Shown piece after piece: positions 1-7,739 of a stretch of DNA of 16,946 nucleotides; position 1 is the first letter of the stretch; every line of letters starts with the position of its first letter. A program made the position numbers and the translations under genes. The notes beneath the pieces are model-generated. The model did no database searches. It had not been told where the DNA came from and saw only the letters and a program-made list of their open reading frames with translations. Source of the stretch: Bacteroidales bacterium (GTDB taxonomy: Bacteria > Bacteroidota > Bacteroidia > Bacteroidales > UBA7960); the NCBI GenBank assembly GCA_007131895.1, contig SLPR01000475.1, positions 1-16,946 on the forward strand, given 5' to 3'.

Positions 1-33
1 AGGCGTTTAAAGTATATTAACCTTTAAACGCTT
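1..33. repeat. Inverted repeat upstream of the pterin dehydratase gene
   Basis: Positions 3-12 (GCGTTTAAAG) and 22-31 (CTTTAAACGC) are perfect reverse complements separated by 9 bases. In RNA the stem extends to 12 pairs, with a G-U pair at 2/32 and an A-U pair at 1/33. It ends 7 bases before the preferred ATG at 41. It has no following T-run, so it does not look like a normal terminator for the plus strand. It could be a protein-binding palindrome, a 5'-leader hairpin, or the tail of an upstream gene lying outside the window. The arms are AT-rich, so chance cannot be excluded. Confidence 0.4.
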
Positions 34-40
34 GAATATT

Positions 41-271
41 ATGTGGAAAGAAGAAAATAACCAATTGGTAAGAACATTCGAATTCAAAGACTTTGTCGCA
101 GCTTTTTCCTTTATGACCCGTGTGGCCTTTGTCGCAGAGAAAATGAACCATCACCCGGAATGGAGCAATGTATACAATAAAGTGGACATAAAGCTTTCAA
201 CCCATGATGCCGGCAATATAATTACAGACAAAGACCGTAAGCTCGCCGAAGCCATTGATAAACTTTTATAG
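41..271 (+). CDS. 4a-hydroxytetrahydrobiopterin dehydratase (pterin-4a-carbinolamine dehydratase)
   Basis: This 76-residue protein matches the small PCD/DCoH family, which dehydrates 4a-hydroxytetrahydrobiopterin to the quinonoid dihydropterin so that the cofactor of aromatic amino acid hydroxylases can be recycled. The family signature is visible: H37-H38-P39-x-W41 followed by the S-T-H55-D-x-G segment, which together supply the active-site histidines. The length is that of a single complete domain. A TTG nine bases earlier would add three residues, but it lies inside the upstream hairpin, and family members commonly begin at the MW of the ATG at 41, so I chose ATG. There is no clear Shine-Dalgarno. 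No hydroxylase gene is visible, so the partner must lie elsewhere. The gene converges on the efflux operon with a 2-bp gap. Confidence 0.9.
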   Translation: MWKEENNQLVRTFEFKDFVAAFSFMTRVAFVAEKMNHHPEWSNVYNKVDIKLSTHDAGNIITDKDRKLAEAIDKLL

Positions 272-273
272 TT

Positions 274-543
274 TTATGCAGCTCCCTGCTGCAGAAACTG
301 TTTTTGTTTCTCTCTGTGTATAACGGTAACCAGCTGGTTGACGGTTGAAAGTTGTTGCTCCAGCCCGTTTTCCAGCCTGATATTAAAATGGTCTTCAACA
401 TTGTACAGTAGCAGGTTGAGCTCCCATATGGAAAGGCCAAAATCATCGTGGAAATTTGCGGTATAAGAAGGAGATCCATTAAAAACCCTCATATCTTTAT
501 CGAGGATGAGTTTGATTTTGCCGTGAATTTCTGAATAGGTCAT
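274..543 (-). CDS. Acyl-carrier-protein-like small protein lacking the canonical phosphopantetheine serine
   Basis: This is an 89-residue acidic helical protein. From residue 29 (ANFHDDFG) to about residue 59 it lines up without gaps with the E. coli AcpP segment from helix I-II through helix III, sharing A, F, D, G, L, E and F at matching places, and it has the hydrophobic C-terminal helix expected of the fold. In that alignment the modified serine of ACP (Ser36, DSL motif) falls on Ile39 and the preceding Asp falls on Ser38. Standard 4'-phosphopantetheine attachment is therefore not expected, unless Ser38 is used. It is the last gene of the efflux run, 46 bp after the PII-like gene. The role is unknown; regulation or scaffolding of an envelope system is speculation. 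It could also be described as a DUF1493-like ACP-fold protein. The start is the ATG, in an AT-rich context with no Shine-Dalgarno. Confidence 0.7.
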   Translation of the reverse strand: MTYSEIHGKIKLILDKDMRVFNGSPSYTANFHDDFGLSIWELNLLLYNVEDHFNIRLENGLEQQLSTVNQLVTVIHREKQKQFLQQGAA

Positions 544-589
544 TTTTAGTTGTTTTATAGTTAGTTAAAAATCAGGGGTAAATGGGGTG

Positions 590-883
590 TTACACCGTTT
601 GTTCAATGTGCCAGGTGAAGGCTCTTATGCCTTGCATCTCTGCGGTTTCGTTTAGTTTGCTTACTCCGTCAAGTATCTTTTGAGCCAGGGACTCATCCAC
701 CACAGAAAGTACAGCTGAATTCATTGCCGGCCATGTGTGGGTTCCCATGTGCGGTTCTCCCTTGTGGGTTCCACGTCCTTTTACATCCTGCCACTGCGAA
801 AAACCCCGCGCATTTAGTTTGTCGAGCATCTCTGAAACTCTTTCAGTAAGAGCCTGATTATAAACGATAAATACTGCTTTCAT
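590..883 (-). CDS. PII-like, PG0541-family transporter-associated protein
   Basis: This 97-residue protein resembles the small PII-like family typified by Porphyromonas gingivalis PG0541, which is found beside RND efflux genes in Bacteroidetes. The expected ferredoxin-like pattern is visible: strand 1 (KAVFIVYN, residues 2-9), helix (13-26), then a V34-K35-G36-x-G38 segment much like the VKGxG of GlnB, which leads into the T-loop. The loop region is rich in histidine (H40, H45, H49) and ends at strand 3 (AVLSVV, 57-62). A second helix and the strand RAFTWHI (87-93) complete it. It follows the RND gene by 110 bp on the same strand, so it probably reports on or modulates the pump. No ligand is known to me; the histidines could bind metal, but that is inference. 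Confidence 0.8.
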   Translation of the reverse strand: MKAVFIVYNQALTERVSEMLDKLNARGFSQWQDVKGRGTHKGEPHMGTHTWPAMNSAVLSVVDESLAQKILDGVSKLNETAEMQGIRAFTWHIEQTV

Positions 884-993
884 TTTTTATGTTGGATTAG
901 AGGTTACAAGTTTGTTTATCAAAACAGGGTCCAAATATTTATGAGCTAAATAATATGTTGACATTTAGTTGATTGTTTTTCAACAGGCCCTAT

Positions 994-3900
994 TTACTGG
1001 GCTTGCAGCAACAGTGCTTTTCGGTTGCGTTTGCGCGCTTTTTTAATTTTTCTGGCGCCATTCAAAGTGTATACTACAGGCACAAATACCAGGGTAATGA
1101 GCGTTGAAAAGCTCAACCCCCCAATTACTGCTACACCCATAGGTTGCCATATTTCCGAACCTTCTGCCGTGGAAACGGCGAGGGGTATCATGGCCAGCAG
1201 GGTGGTAAGTGTAGTCATCAACACGGGACGCAAACGCGACTTTCCGGCCATTCGCACAGCGGTGACGATACTTTTACCCCTGCCCACAAGCAGGTTGGTA
1301 TAATCCACCAGAACTATGGAGTTCTTTACCACAATCCCCACCAGAATAATGGCACCGATAAAGGAAATAACATTCAGTTCTCCACCACTGATAAATAAGG
1401 CCAGTAATACACCGGTAAAGGAGAAGGGCACTGCCAACATTATGATAAAAGGCATGGAGAAAGACTCAAACTGAGAGGCCATAACCACATACACAAGAAA
1501 GATACTCAGCAACAGCAGTAAAACAAGGTCTGCAAATGCATCCTGTTGTTCCTGTATTTCTCCGGCAAACCGGTACGTAATCCCCGGGGGGATTTCCATC
1601 TCTTCAATGGCCGCCTGAATGTCGGTTGTGACGTTGCCAAGGGAGCGCCCATGGAGCTGACTGTTGACAGTGAGATAACGCATACGGTTTTTACGCTCAA
1701 TATTGGGAGGGCTGTAAAACTCTTCAATGGATGCAAATTCCTTTAGCCTTACCATCTGGCCCATGGGGTTCAATACCTGTATGTTCTCTATATCGGAAAA
1801 GGTGTTTCGAAACTCCTCCTTGTGGCGAATTACTACGTCATATTCATCGCCGTCTTCGCGGAAACGGGTGGCTGTCATCCCTTCAATCCGGTTGCGGATA
1901 GCTCTTGATACCGTATTGGTATTCAAGCCAAACATTGCCATTTTCTCCTGGTCGGGAACAATGCGCAATTCGGGTTTTTCCGGACCACGGCTAAGGTCAA
2001 CATCTCTGGTGCCTTCTATGGCTCTCATTTTTAGGGCGAGCTCTTCAGCAAAAGCATTGGTTGTATTGAAGTCATCACCGTAAATTTCTACCTGAACGGG
2101 TGCTCCTGCCCCAAATCCTCCACCTTCGGTCTGTACCGTATAGGTTACGATTTCCGGAAACACTGACAGCTCTTCTCTGAGTGCATCTGCAATTTCCCAT
2201 ACGTCTCGGCTGCGTTGCTTAGGGGCGACAAGACGGAAAGTAAGGTCAATGGTGTGGCTTCCAGCACGTGGATTGCCAAAGATACCGGCTGTTGAGCTGT
2301 ATCCGCTGCTGGTATTAATAGCTTCTATTTCGGGATAGTCGTTTTCGATAATTTTTTCAATTGCCCTTGCCGTTTTAGATGTTTCCTCAAGCCTTAGTCC
2401 GGTAGGCAATTCAATGTTGATGGAAATCCGGCTGTTGTCAGCTTCAGGGAAAAATCCTGTTCCGATATAACCTGTCAGAAAAAGGCTCGCAAAGAAAATG
2501 GATACGGATATGAAAACCACTTTCCATTTATTCCCTACACCCCATCCCAGTATGTTGCTGTAAAACCTGTCAAGACCTGAGAGTGCATTGTCAATAATGG
2601 CACTGGTTTTTGGGCCAAGCCCGGTACGCTTTGCTGAAGAAAACTTCAACAACTGGGAAGAAAGCATGGGGGTGAGCGACAAAGCTGCAATGGTAGAAAC
2701 TGTAATGGTAATGGTTACAATCCATCCCAGCTGTCTGAAAAACAATCCCATAAGACCGCTGATAAGTGTCATGGGGAGGAATACCGCCACCACGGTGAGG
2801 GTTGAGGCTACAACTGCCAGCCCCACCTCGTTGGTGCCGTAAATAGCCGATTCGCGGGCTGAACTCCCTTTTTCTATGTGCCTTGTAATGTTTTCAAGTA
2901 CCACAATGGCATCATCTACCACCATACCCATGGCAATGGTGAGAGAAGAAAGAGAGATAAGGTTGAGTGTATTTCCTGTGAAATAGAGATAGATAAACGC
3001 GGTAACAAGCGATACGGGGATGGTGAGGATAATAATGAAAGTTGCTCGCCACCTTCCTATAAAAAACAACACCACCAGGGTGACAAAAATGCCTGCATAA
3101 TATAGAATGTTGATAAGGTTACTGATGGAGTTGTTAATGAATTCGGAAGTGTCGAAAACTACACCGATGACTATATCAGGAGGTAAAGTCTTTATTATCT
3201 CCTCCAGCATCTTATTCACCTCATTGGCAATTTGTACGGTATTGGCCCCTGACTGTTTCTGAACAATCAACCTAAGCCCCTGCCGCCCGTTGATTCTTTC
3301 CTCAATGGTCATCTCCCTGAGGGTGTCATTTACTTCCGCCACATCTCTTACATAAACAGGATTGCCGTTGAAAGATGTGATGACTATGTCGTTGATACGG
3401 CTGCTTTCAGTAAATTCCCCCGTAAATCTCAGCGGATAATCTACGCTCCCGAATTTAACATTTCCTGAAGGGAGGTTGATGTTTTCTGCTGCAAGGATGC
3501 CTCCCAGCTGCTCTACACTCATATTGTATGCTTCCAGTTTGCGGGGGTCTACATTGATCTGAATCTCCCTTTCCGGTCCGCCGAAAATCCCAACAGCTCC
3601 CACTCCTTCAATCCTGTTGAGGGGATTGATAAGTCTTTCATCCAGGATTTTGGCCAGCGCCGGGTAGCTTTCATCGGCAGTAGCCGATAGCATCATTACC
3701 GGAATCATGGCGGAAGAGAATTTAAACACGGTGGGCTGTTCTATGCCCTCTGGCAGGAAACGCAGAATACGCCCGATAACATCCCTGATTTCATTGGTAG
3801 CCTCATCCAGGTTGGTTTCATATTCAAACTCCATGGTAATGGCCGAAATGTCGTCACGCGACTGCGAGGTCATGTTTTTTAGGTTGGTAACAATGCTGAG

Positions 3901-4110
3901 GTTGTCCTCCAGGGGGCGGGTTACGTTGGTCTCTATGTCAGCTGCACTAGCCCCCGGATAAATGGTAAATACGCTTATAAACGGCGGATCTATTTCCGGA
4001 TACAAATCGACGGGCATGTTGCGCAGGCTGAATACCCCCATTACAATTACGGCAATAAAGATTACCAGGGTAGTAATGGGTCTTTTGACGGCGGTGCTGT
4101 ATATACTCAT
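994..4110 (-). CDS. AcrB-type RND efflux transporter, inner membrane subunit
   Basis: This 1038-residue protein is full length for the hydrophobe/amphiphile efflux RND family, a trimeric proton-driven antiporter that takes substrates from the periplasm or inner membrane leaflet and passes them to the outer membrane channel. The N-terminal helix (about 12-29) follows the typical VKRPITT start. Two large periplasmic loops (about 35-330 and 555-855) flank TM blocks at 332-490 and 858-1018. The proton relay residues are all present: D399-D400 in TM4 (GMVVDDAIVVLEN), K929 in TM10 (GIVVKNSIVLVDY), and R959 and T966 in TM11, matching AcrB D407/D408, K940, R971 and T978. The pump should therefore be functional. 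Substrates cannot be read from the sequence. It starts 37 bp after the adaptor gene in the same operon. Confidence 0.97.
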   Translation of the reverse strand: MSIYSTAVKRPITTLVIFIAVIVMGVFSLRNMPVDLYPEIDPPFISVFTIYPGASAADIETNVTRPLEDNLSIVTNLKNMTSQSRDDISAITMEFEYETNLDEATNEIRDVIGRILRFLPEGIEQPTVFKFSSAMIPVMMLSATADESYPALAKILDERLINPLNRIEGVGAVGIFGGPEREIQINVDPRKLEAYNMSVEQLGGILAAENINLPSGNVKFGSVDYPLRFTGEFTESSRINDIVITSFNGNPVYVRDVAEVNDTLREMTIEERINGRQGLRLIVQKQSGANTVQIANEVNKMLEEIIKTLPPDIVIGVVFDTSEFINNSISNLINILYYAGIFVTLVVLFFIGRWRATFIIILTIPVSLVTAFIYLYFTGNTLNLISLSSLTIAMGMVVDDAIVVLENITRHIEKGSSARESAIYGTNEVGLAVVASTLTVVAVFLPMTLISGLMGLFFRQLGWIVTITITVSTIAALSLTPMLSSQLLKFSSAKRTGLGPKTSAIIDNALSGLDRFYSNILGWGVGNKWKVVFISVSIFFASLFLTGYIGTGFFPEADNSRISINIELPTGLRLEETSKTARAIEKIIENDYPEIEAINTSSGYSSTAGIFGNPRAGSHTIDLTFRLVAPKQRSRDVWEIADALREELSVFPEIVTYTVQTEGGGFGAGAPVQVEIYGDDFNTTNAFAEELALKMRAIEGTRDVDLSRGPEKPELRIVPDQEKMAMFGLNTNTVSRAIRNRIEGMTATRFREDGDEYDVVIRHKEEFRNTFSDIENIQVLNPMGQMVRLKEFASIEEFYSPPNIERKNRMRYLTVNSQLHGRSLGNVTTDIQAAIEEMEIPPGITYRFAGEIQEQQDAFADLVLLLLLSIFLVYVVMASQFESFSMPFIIMLAVPFSFTGVLLALFISGGELNVISFIGAIILVGIVVKNSIVLVDYTNLLVGRGKSIVTAVRMAGKSRLRPVLMTTLTTLLAMIPLAVSTAEGSEIWQPMGVAVIGGLSFSTLITLVFVPVVYTLNGARKIKKARKRNRKALLLQAQ

Positions 4111-4147
4111 GCTATTTAATGCTTTTCTGTTGAATCACTTTTCTTGA

Positions 4148-5182
4148 TTATTTCACAACCTCTACCTCAGAACCTTGTATGAGGTTGTGTTGACCGGTAA
4201 TAACCAGCTGCTGGCCCGGTTTAAGACCCGTGAGAATTTCTACCCTGTCGTCAAATTTTCTTCCCGGCTCAACGGTGAGTCTTTGTGCTGTATTGTTTTC
4301 AATTACAAAAACAAATCGTTCATTGGAGCCGGTCTGTTTCAAAACTGACATGGCAGGCACCAGCAGGGCTTCATGCTCTCCCAGGCTCAATGCCACCCGC
4401 GCAAACATTCCCGGCCGAAGACTTTCATCCTGGTTGTCTATTACAATCTCTACCCTGAATGTACCGGTCGCCCTGTCGATGGTGGGGAAAATCCGATTTA
4501 CCTTTCCATTAAAAACCTGGTCGGGATACACATCAGAAGTTACTCCCGCAGGTTGTCCTTTGGTTACCTGGGGGAGGAATCTCTCTGAAACTCCCACGAT
4601 TACTTTCACAGGTTTGATTTGGTTGATGGAAACAATGGCAGGTTTGCCTGCAGGGGAAGGAGTTCCGGTGAACATTTCACCTGCTGAAAAATACCGCCCG
4701 GTAACTACCCCATTAAGGGTAGAACGAACTTGTGTGTGTGTGGAAAGGTTGTCGATATTGCTTTGTGCAACCTGGTACTGTGTTCTTAGCTGGTCATATG
4801 CCTGTTGGGTAACCGCACCCGCTTTCAGCAATGTGTCAAGGCGGGCGAGCTCCGTTTTCAGGTTGTCCAGCTGCACCTGGGCCTGGAACAACTGCGTGTT
4901 GTCCATTTCAACCAAAAGTTGTCCTTTTGATACCTTATCGCCCACGTCTACGAGGATTTTGTTGATACGTGCAGGCACTGCCGGTGCTATATGGGCCTCT
5001 TCATAGGGCAATACAGTACCGGTAAATTCCAGATTGTTGACCACGATGTGCATGGAGGATGGTTTGACCCTTACAAGCACTTTGCTGTCTTGTTCTTCCT
5101 GCTCGACTGCCGTCTGGCATGCGGCAAATATAAGTAAAGAGAGGGTAAGGATTGTAGCCTTGATTTTTAGTGAAGCTTTCAT
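4148..5182 (-). CDS. RND efflux periplasmic adaptor (membrane fusion protein), lipoprotein
   Basis: This 344-residue HlyD/AcrA-type adaptor bridges the RND trimer and the outer membrane channel. It has a lipoprotein signal ending in the lipobox F-A-A-C22, so it is probably acylated and anchored at the inner membrane. The order of domains is the usual one: first lipoyl half-motif (about 58-95, with the VDVGDKVSKGQLLVEMD pattern), a short alpha-helical hairpin (about 96-148), second lipoyl half (about 152-172), beta-barrel (about 188-266) and membrane-proximal domain (about 270-344). The hairpin is shorter than that of AcrA, as is common in Bacteroidetes adaptors. The gene lies between the outer membrane channel gene (63 bp upstream) and the RND gene (37 bp downstream). 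Confidence 0.95.
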   Translation of the reverse strand: MKASLKIKATILTLSLLIFAACQTAVEQEEQDSKVLVRVKPSSMHIVVNNLEFTGTVLPYEEAHIAPAVPARINKILVDVGDKVSKGQLLVEMDNTQLFQAQVQLDNLKTELARLDTLLKAGAVTQQAYDQLRTQYQVAQSNIDNLSTHTQVRSTLNGVVTGRYFSAGEMFTGTPSPAGKPAIVSINQIKPVKVIVGVSERFLPQVTKGQPAGVTSDVYPDQVFNGKVNRIFPTIDRATGTFRVEIVIDNQDESLRPGMFARVALSLGEHEALLVPAMSVLKQTGSNERFVFVIENNTAQRLTVEPGRKFDDRVEILTGLKPGQQLVITGQHNLIQGSEVEVVK

Positions 5183-5245
5183 TATTTGTATGATGTTTAA
5201 TTGTTATCGTTGAAAAAAATGCTGCAAAACGTAAAAGGCCCGGAA

Positions 5246-6586
5246 TTAATGTTGACCGATAAACCTGTCGTACTGAGCTTTTGCCTGCAGCAGCTCATGT
5301 TTTGCCATAAGCAGATTAAAGCGTGCCCGTGTCATGGATACATCTGAGTCATTCACCTCAAGAAGTGTTCCCTGTCCTGATTCGTAACGAAGTCTGGCGA
5401 TGTCATAACCTCTTTGTGCCAGGTCAACGTTGCGTCGGGCATGAACGGCTTTTTCCAGGGCTACATCCATGTTTTTTAAAATGTTTGATAATTCAATGCT
5501 CAGGTTGTTTCTGAGGTATTCACGTTGCAATTGAATTTGTTTGGCCCCTATCTCCAGTTGTTTTACCTGGTTGCGGTTGGTAAGTCCCCTGAAAATCGGG
5601 ATGCTCAGTTGCAATCCTGCCGAAGCTGTGTTTACCCAGTTATAATCACCCACCCTGAAGTCGTTGGCTTCGGTAAGGTACATGTAGTTGCTTACCGCAG
5701 TAAGACTTGGGAGAGAGGTAGCCTTTACAGATTTGGCCTGTTTGAGGATTAGATCCCGCTGCAACCCGAGATTTACATAATCCGGATTGCTGTGAAGAGC
5801 CCTTTCGGCCTCGGTAATGTTAAAGTTGCGCAGCATCTCTTCAGAGCTCTCAAGCAGGTCTCCTTCGATGGTTACCGGGATGATTTCCTCAATTCCCAAA
5901 AGGGTTTTCAGGAAACTCAGGCTGAGATCAAAAGCATTTGCTGCTTGCAAAACATCGGGTCTGAGGTTTTCGGTTTGAACTTCTGCCCTGATAAGGTCAT
6001 ATTCTGCAACCAGGCCTTGTGCATGCATTTTACGGATGTTTTCCAGGTTTTCTCTTGCGTTTTCAAAGCTAAAGCGGATTACTTCATAGGATTCCCGCGC
6101 CAGCAGGGCATCATTCCAGGCCCTTTGTAAAATATATGTAAGCTCTATGGTCTGGGCTCTGAAGTTTTCTTCTGCGATTTTTTGTTCTGTCCTGGCGGCA
6201 TCTATACCCGCATATATGGCAGGGTTGTATAGAGGCAGTGCCAGCTGAAGTCCCCCCATGAAAGAATTGTCATTTCCTACTTCCAACGCTGTAACACCGC
6301 CAAAAAGCGGAGCCATTTCTTCAGGAAAGAAAATAACCTGTTTCTTGAGGTTGCGTGTATAGGTTCCGGTAGCATTGAGCGAAGGAAGCAAATTGCCACG
6401 CGCCTCATTAACACGCGCTTCAAGACGCGCCTTTTCCAACCGGGCTATGGCTATGGAAGGGTTGTTCTCCAATGCCATTTCCAAGGCTGATTCCCTCGTG
6501 AGATACAAAGTGTCTGACTGGGCTTTGAGTGGCAATACTGCCAGGAAAATCAAAGTTGCCGCAATGAGTCTTTTGAGAATGTTCAT
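5246..6586 (-). CDS. TolC-family outer membrane efflux channel
   Basis: This 446-residue outer membrane efflux protein (OEP family) forms the trimeric exit duct of the pump. An Sec signal peptide of about 22 residues ends in L-K-A before Q23. Two homologous halves follow (about 30-215 and 240-440), each with the long amphipathic coiled-coil helices typical of TolC-type tunnels, for example the repeated A/L/N/E-rich stretches around 35-60 and 395-440. The C-terminal SDVSMTRARFNLLMAKHELLQA segment is characteristic of this family. No lipobox is present, so it is not the acylated OprM subtype. It starts only 15 bp after the stop of the regulator gene, which supports one transcript beginning at the regulator. 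Confidence 0.95.
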   Translation of the reverse strand: MNILKRLIAATLIFLAVLPLKAQSDTLYLTRESALEMALENNPSIAIARLEKARLEARVNEARGNLLPSLNATGTYTRNLKKQVIFFPEEMAPLFGGVTALEVGNDNSFMGGLQLALPLYNPAIYAGIDAARTEQKIAEENFRAQTIELTYILQRAWNDALLARESYEVIRFSFENARENLENIRKMHAQGLVAEYDLIRAEVQTENLRPDVLQAANAFDLSLSFLKTLLGIEEIIPVTIEGDLLESSEEMLRNFNITEAERALHSNPDYVNLGLQRDLILKQAKSVKATSLPSLTAVSNYMYLTEANDFRVGDYNWVNTASAGLQLSIPIFRGLTNRNQVKQLEIGAKQIQLQREYLRNNLSIELSNILKNMDVALEKAVHARRNVDLAQRGYDIARLRYESGQGTLLEVNDSDVSMTRARFNLLMAKHELLQAKAQYDRFIGQH

Positions 6587-6601
6587 TTTTCTGTTGATTG
6601 C

Positions 6602-7243
6602 TTAATAGGACTTTGGATTTTGATTGATGCCGGAAGGATTCTGACTGAATTTTTCATCAATAAGCTTCAGGCCCTCTTCTGTTGCAAGGCCCCGGATAAA
6701 GTTCAGCATCACTTGCCGGATTACTTCTGAGCGTGGATATCTTGTTTCCGGGAAAATATCACCCAGGGTTATCATTTGCATCATCGAATGAATCATGGAG
6801 CTCAATATCTCAGGATGCTCGTTTTCCAGGAAAACCCCTTTGGAAGCACCCAGCATAATCATAGAAGTAGTAAATTCGATGTTTTCTTCCTGCTTGCTTT
6901 CGATTTGTTCTTTCCAGATGCGGGGATGATATTTGCGTAAATCATTGAAAAAATTGGGATGAAGACTGTTGAGGATTATCAGAGCCTGGCGGAAATGCTG
7001 ATGTATTATTTCCAGCGGGTCATCTTCATTTTCTGATAGGATGAGATCCCTGAATCTTTTATTCTCAAGGTGCTGATATTCTATGCAATGGGTCAGTAAA
7101 TCCTCCTTATTGGAGAAGCTTTCGTAAAGCGTACGTTTTGAGATCCCTATTGATTGCGCAATTTCGTCCATGGTGATGGAACGGATTCCATACCTGAAAA
7201 ACATTGCGGATGCCTGCTGGAGAATTCTTGTTTTTGTATCCAT
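6602..7243 (-). CDS. TetR/AcrR-family transcriptional regulator of the efflux operon
   Basis: This 213-residue regulator has an N-terminal TetR helix-turn-helix: helix 1 begins at the MDTKTRILQQASAMFFRYG stretch, and residues 24-47 (MDEIAQSIGISKRTLYESFSNKEDL pattern) make the recognition unit. The C-terminal 160 residues are the divergent all-helical ligand and dimer domain. The reading frame is open upstream to 7375, but the extension contains no family similarity and the ATG at 7243 is the normal start for this domain. As first gene of the pump operon, with a 15-bp gap to the channel gene, it most likely represses its own operon and is released by a pump substrate. That mode is known for AcrR-like proteins and is inferred here; some Bacteroidetes members may act otherwise. 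Confidence 0.93.
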   Translation of the reverse strand: MDTKTRILQQASAMFFRYGIRSITMDEIAQSIGISKRTLYESFSNKEDLLTHCIEYQHLENKRFRDLILSENEDDPLEIIHQHFRQALIILNSLHPNFFNDLRKYHPRIWKEQIESKQEENIEFTTSMIMLGASKGVFLENEHPEILSSMIHSMMQMITLGDIFPETRYPRSEVIRQVMLNFIRGLATEEGLKLIDEKFSQNPSGINQNPKSY

Positions 7244-7739
7244 GATTGTTGTGGGTAAAACTTTTATCGTTTTAAACGTTTTGGGGTTTAACATTAAGTG
7301 TGCCAAATTGTTTAAAACTGCAATAAAAACATTTTTTTCATTATGAAAATCATAGCAGCCCCTGTTAAACAACATTGTAGAAATAAGACGACCAGAAAAT
7401 GAAAACGTTACAAACTATTTCAGTTTTTTAGGGAATTGGCTGCCTTGTTTGTTGTGAAGGAAAAACAGATGCCTTTATTTCAGAGAGTTGGCAAAACTGT
7501 CTGTCATTAATTCCGGCCTGGATCAACAGAAGAACGAATCAGACCCGAAGTGTCCGGTGTTCGAAATCGGTCACATTGTGTGCGTTTATACAGAAGAAGC
7601 GTGCATGAGGCGCTTTTTAACCTCTGATTCTTCCGGCAAATTCTCAAACAATGCTTATCTTTATGTGCCTGTCAACGGTAAGTTTTAATAAGACCGGCAA
7701 AATGATATTCGCTGTTTTGCATTACAACAAGGAAAGATT
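7244..7739. other. Intergenic regulatory region between tetR and the M1 peptidase gene
   Basis: These 496 bases separate two divergent genes. The half next to tetR is strongly AT-rich and contains the CGTTT-T-AAACG palindrome. The half next to the peptidase gene is closer to the genome average and has a TATCTTTA (7656-7663), one base off the TAnnTTTG -7 box, about 80 bases before the ATG. An AAGGAAAG just ahead of the peptidase ATG is a plausible ribosome binding site. A 66-codon TTG-started frame at 7488-7688 has no recognisable family, so I do not call it a gene. I see no tRNA, insertion sequence or clear terminator. Confidence 0.5.
7268..7278. promoter_or_regulatory. Candidate TetR operator (CGTTT-T-AAACG palindrome)
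   Basis: A perfect 5+1+5 palindrome lies 24 bases upstream of the regulator's ATG and overlaps a direct repeat CGTTTT-AAA-CGTTTT (7268-7282). Its place in the leader of a gene encoding a TetR-family protein fits an autoregulatory operator. The core is short and AT-rich, so this is a positional guess rather than a recognised site. Confidence 0.3.

Noticed and set aside
4230..5006. 258-codon plus-strand frame opposite the adaptor gene
   Set aside because: It lies wholly antisense to a clear HlyD/AcrA-type gene, has no recognisable domain, and is rich in Ser, Thr, Arg and Cys as expected from complementing a coding strand.
7244..7375. Upstream extension of the TetR regulator by 44 residues
   Set aside because: The extra residues run through the AT-rich promoter region and the palindrome and do not resemble a TetR N-terminus; the ATG at 7243 starts exactly where the domain does.
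7488..7688. 66-codon TTG-started frame in the tetR-M1 intergenic region
   Set aside because: There is no ATG, no ribosome binding site and no recognisable motif; the composition looks random. I treat it as intergenic.
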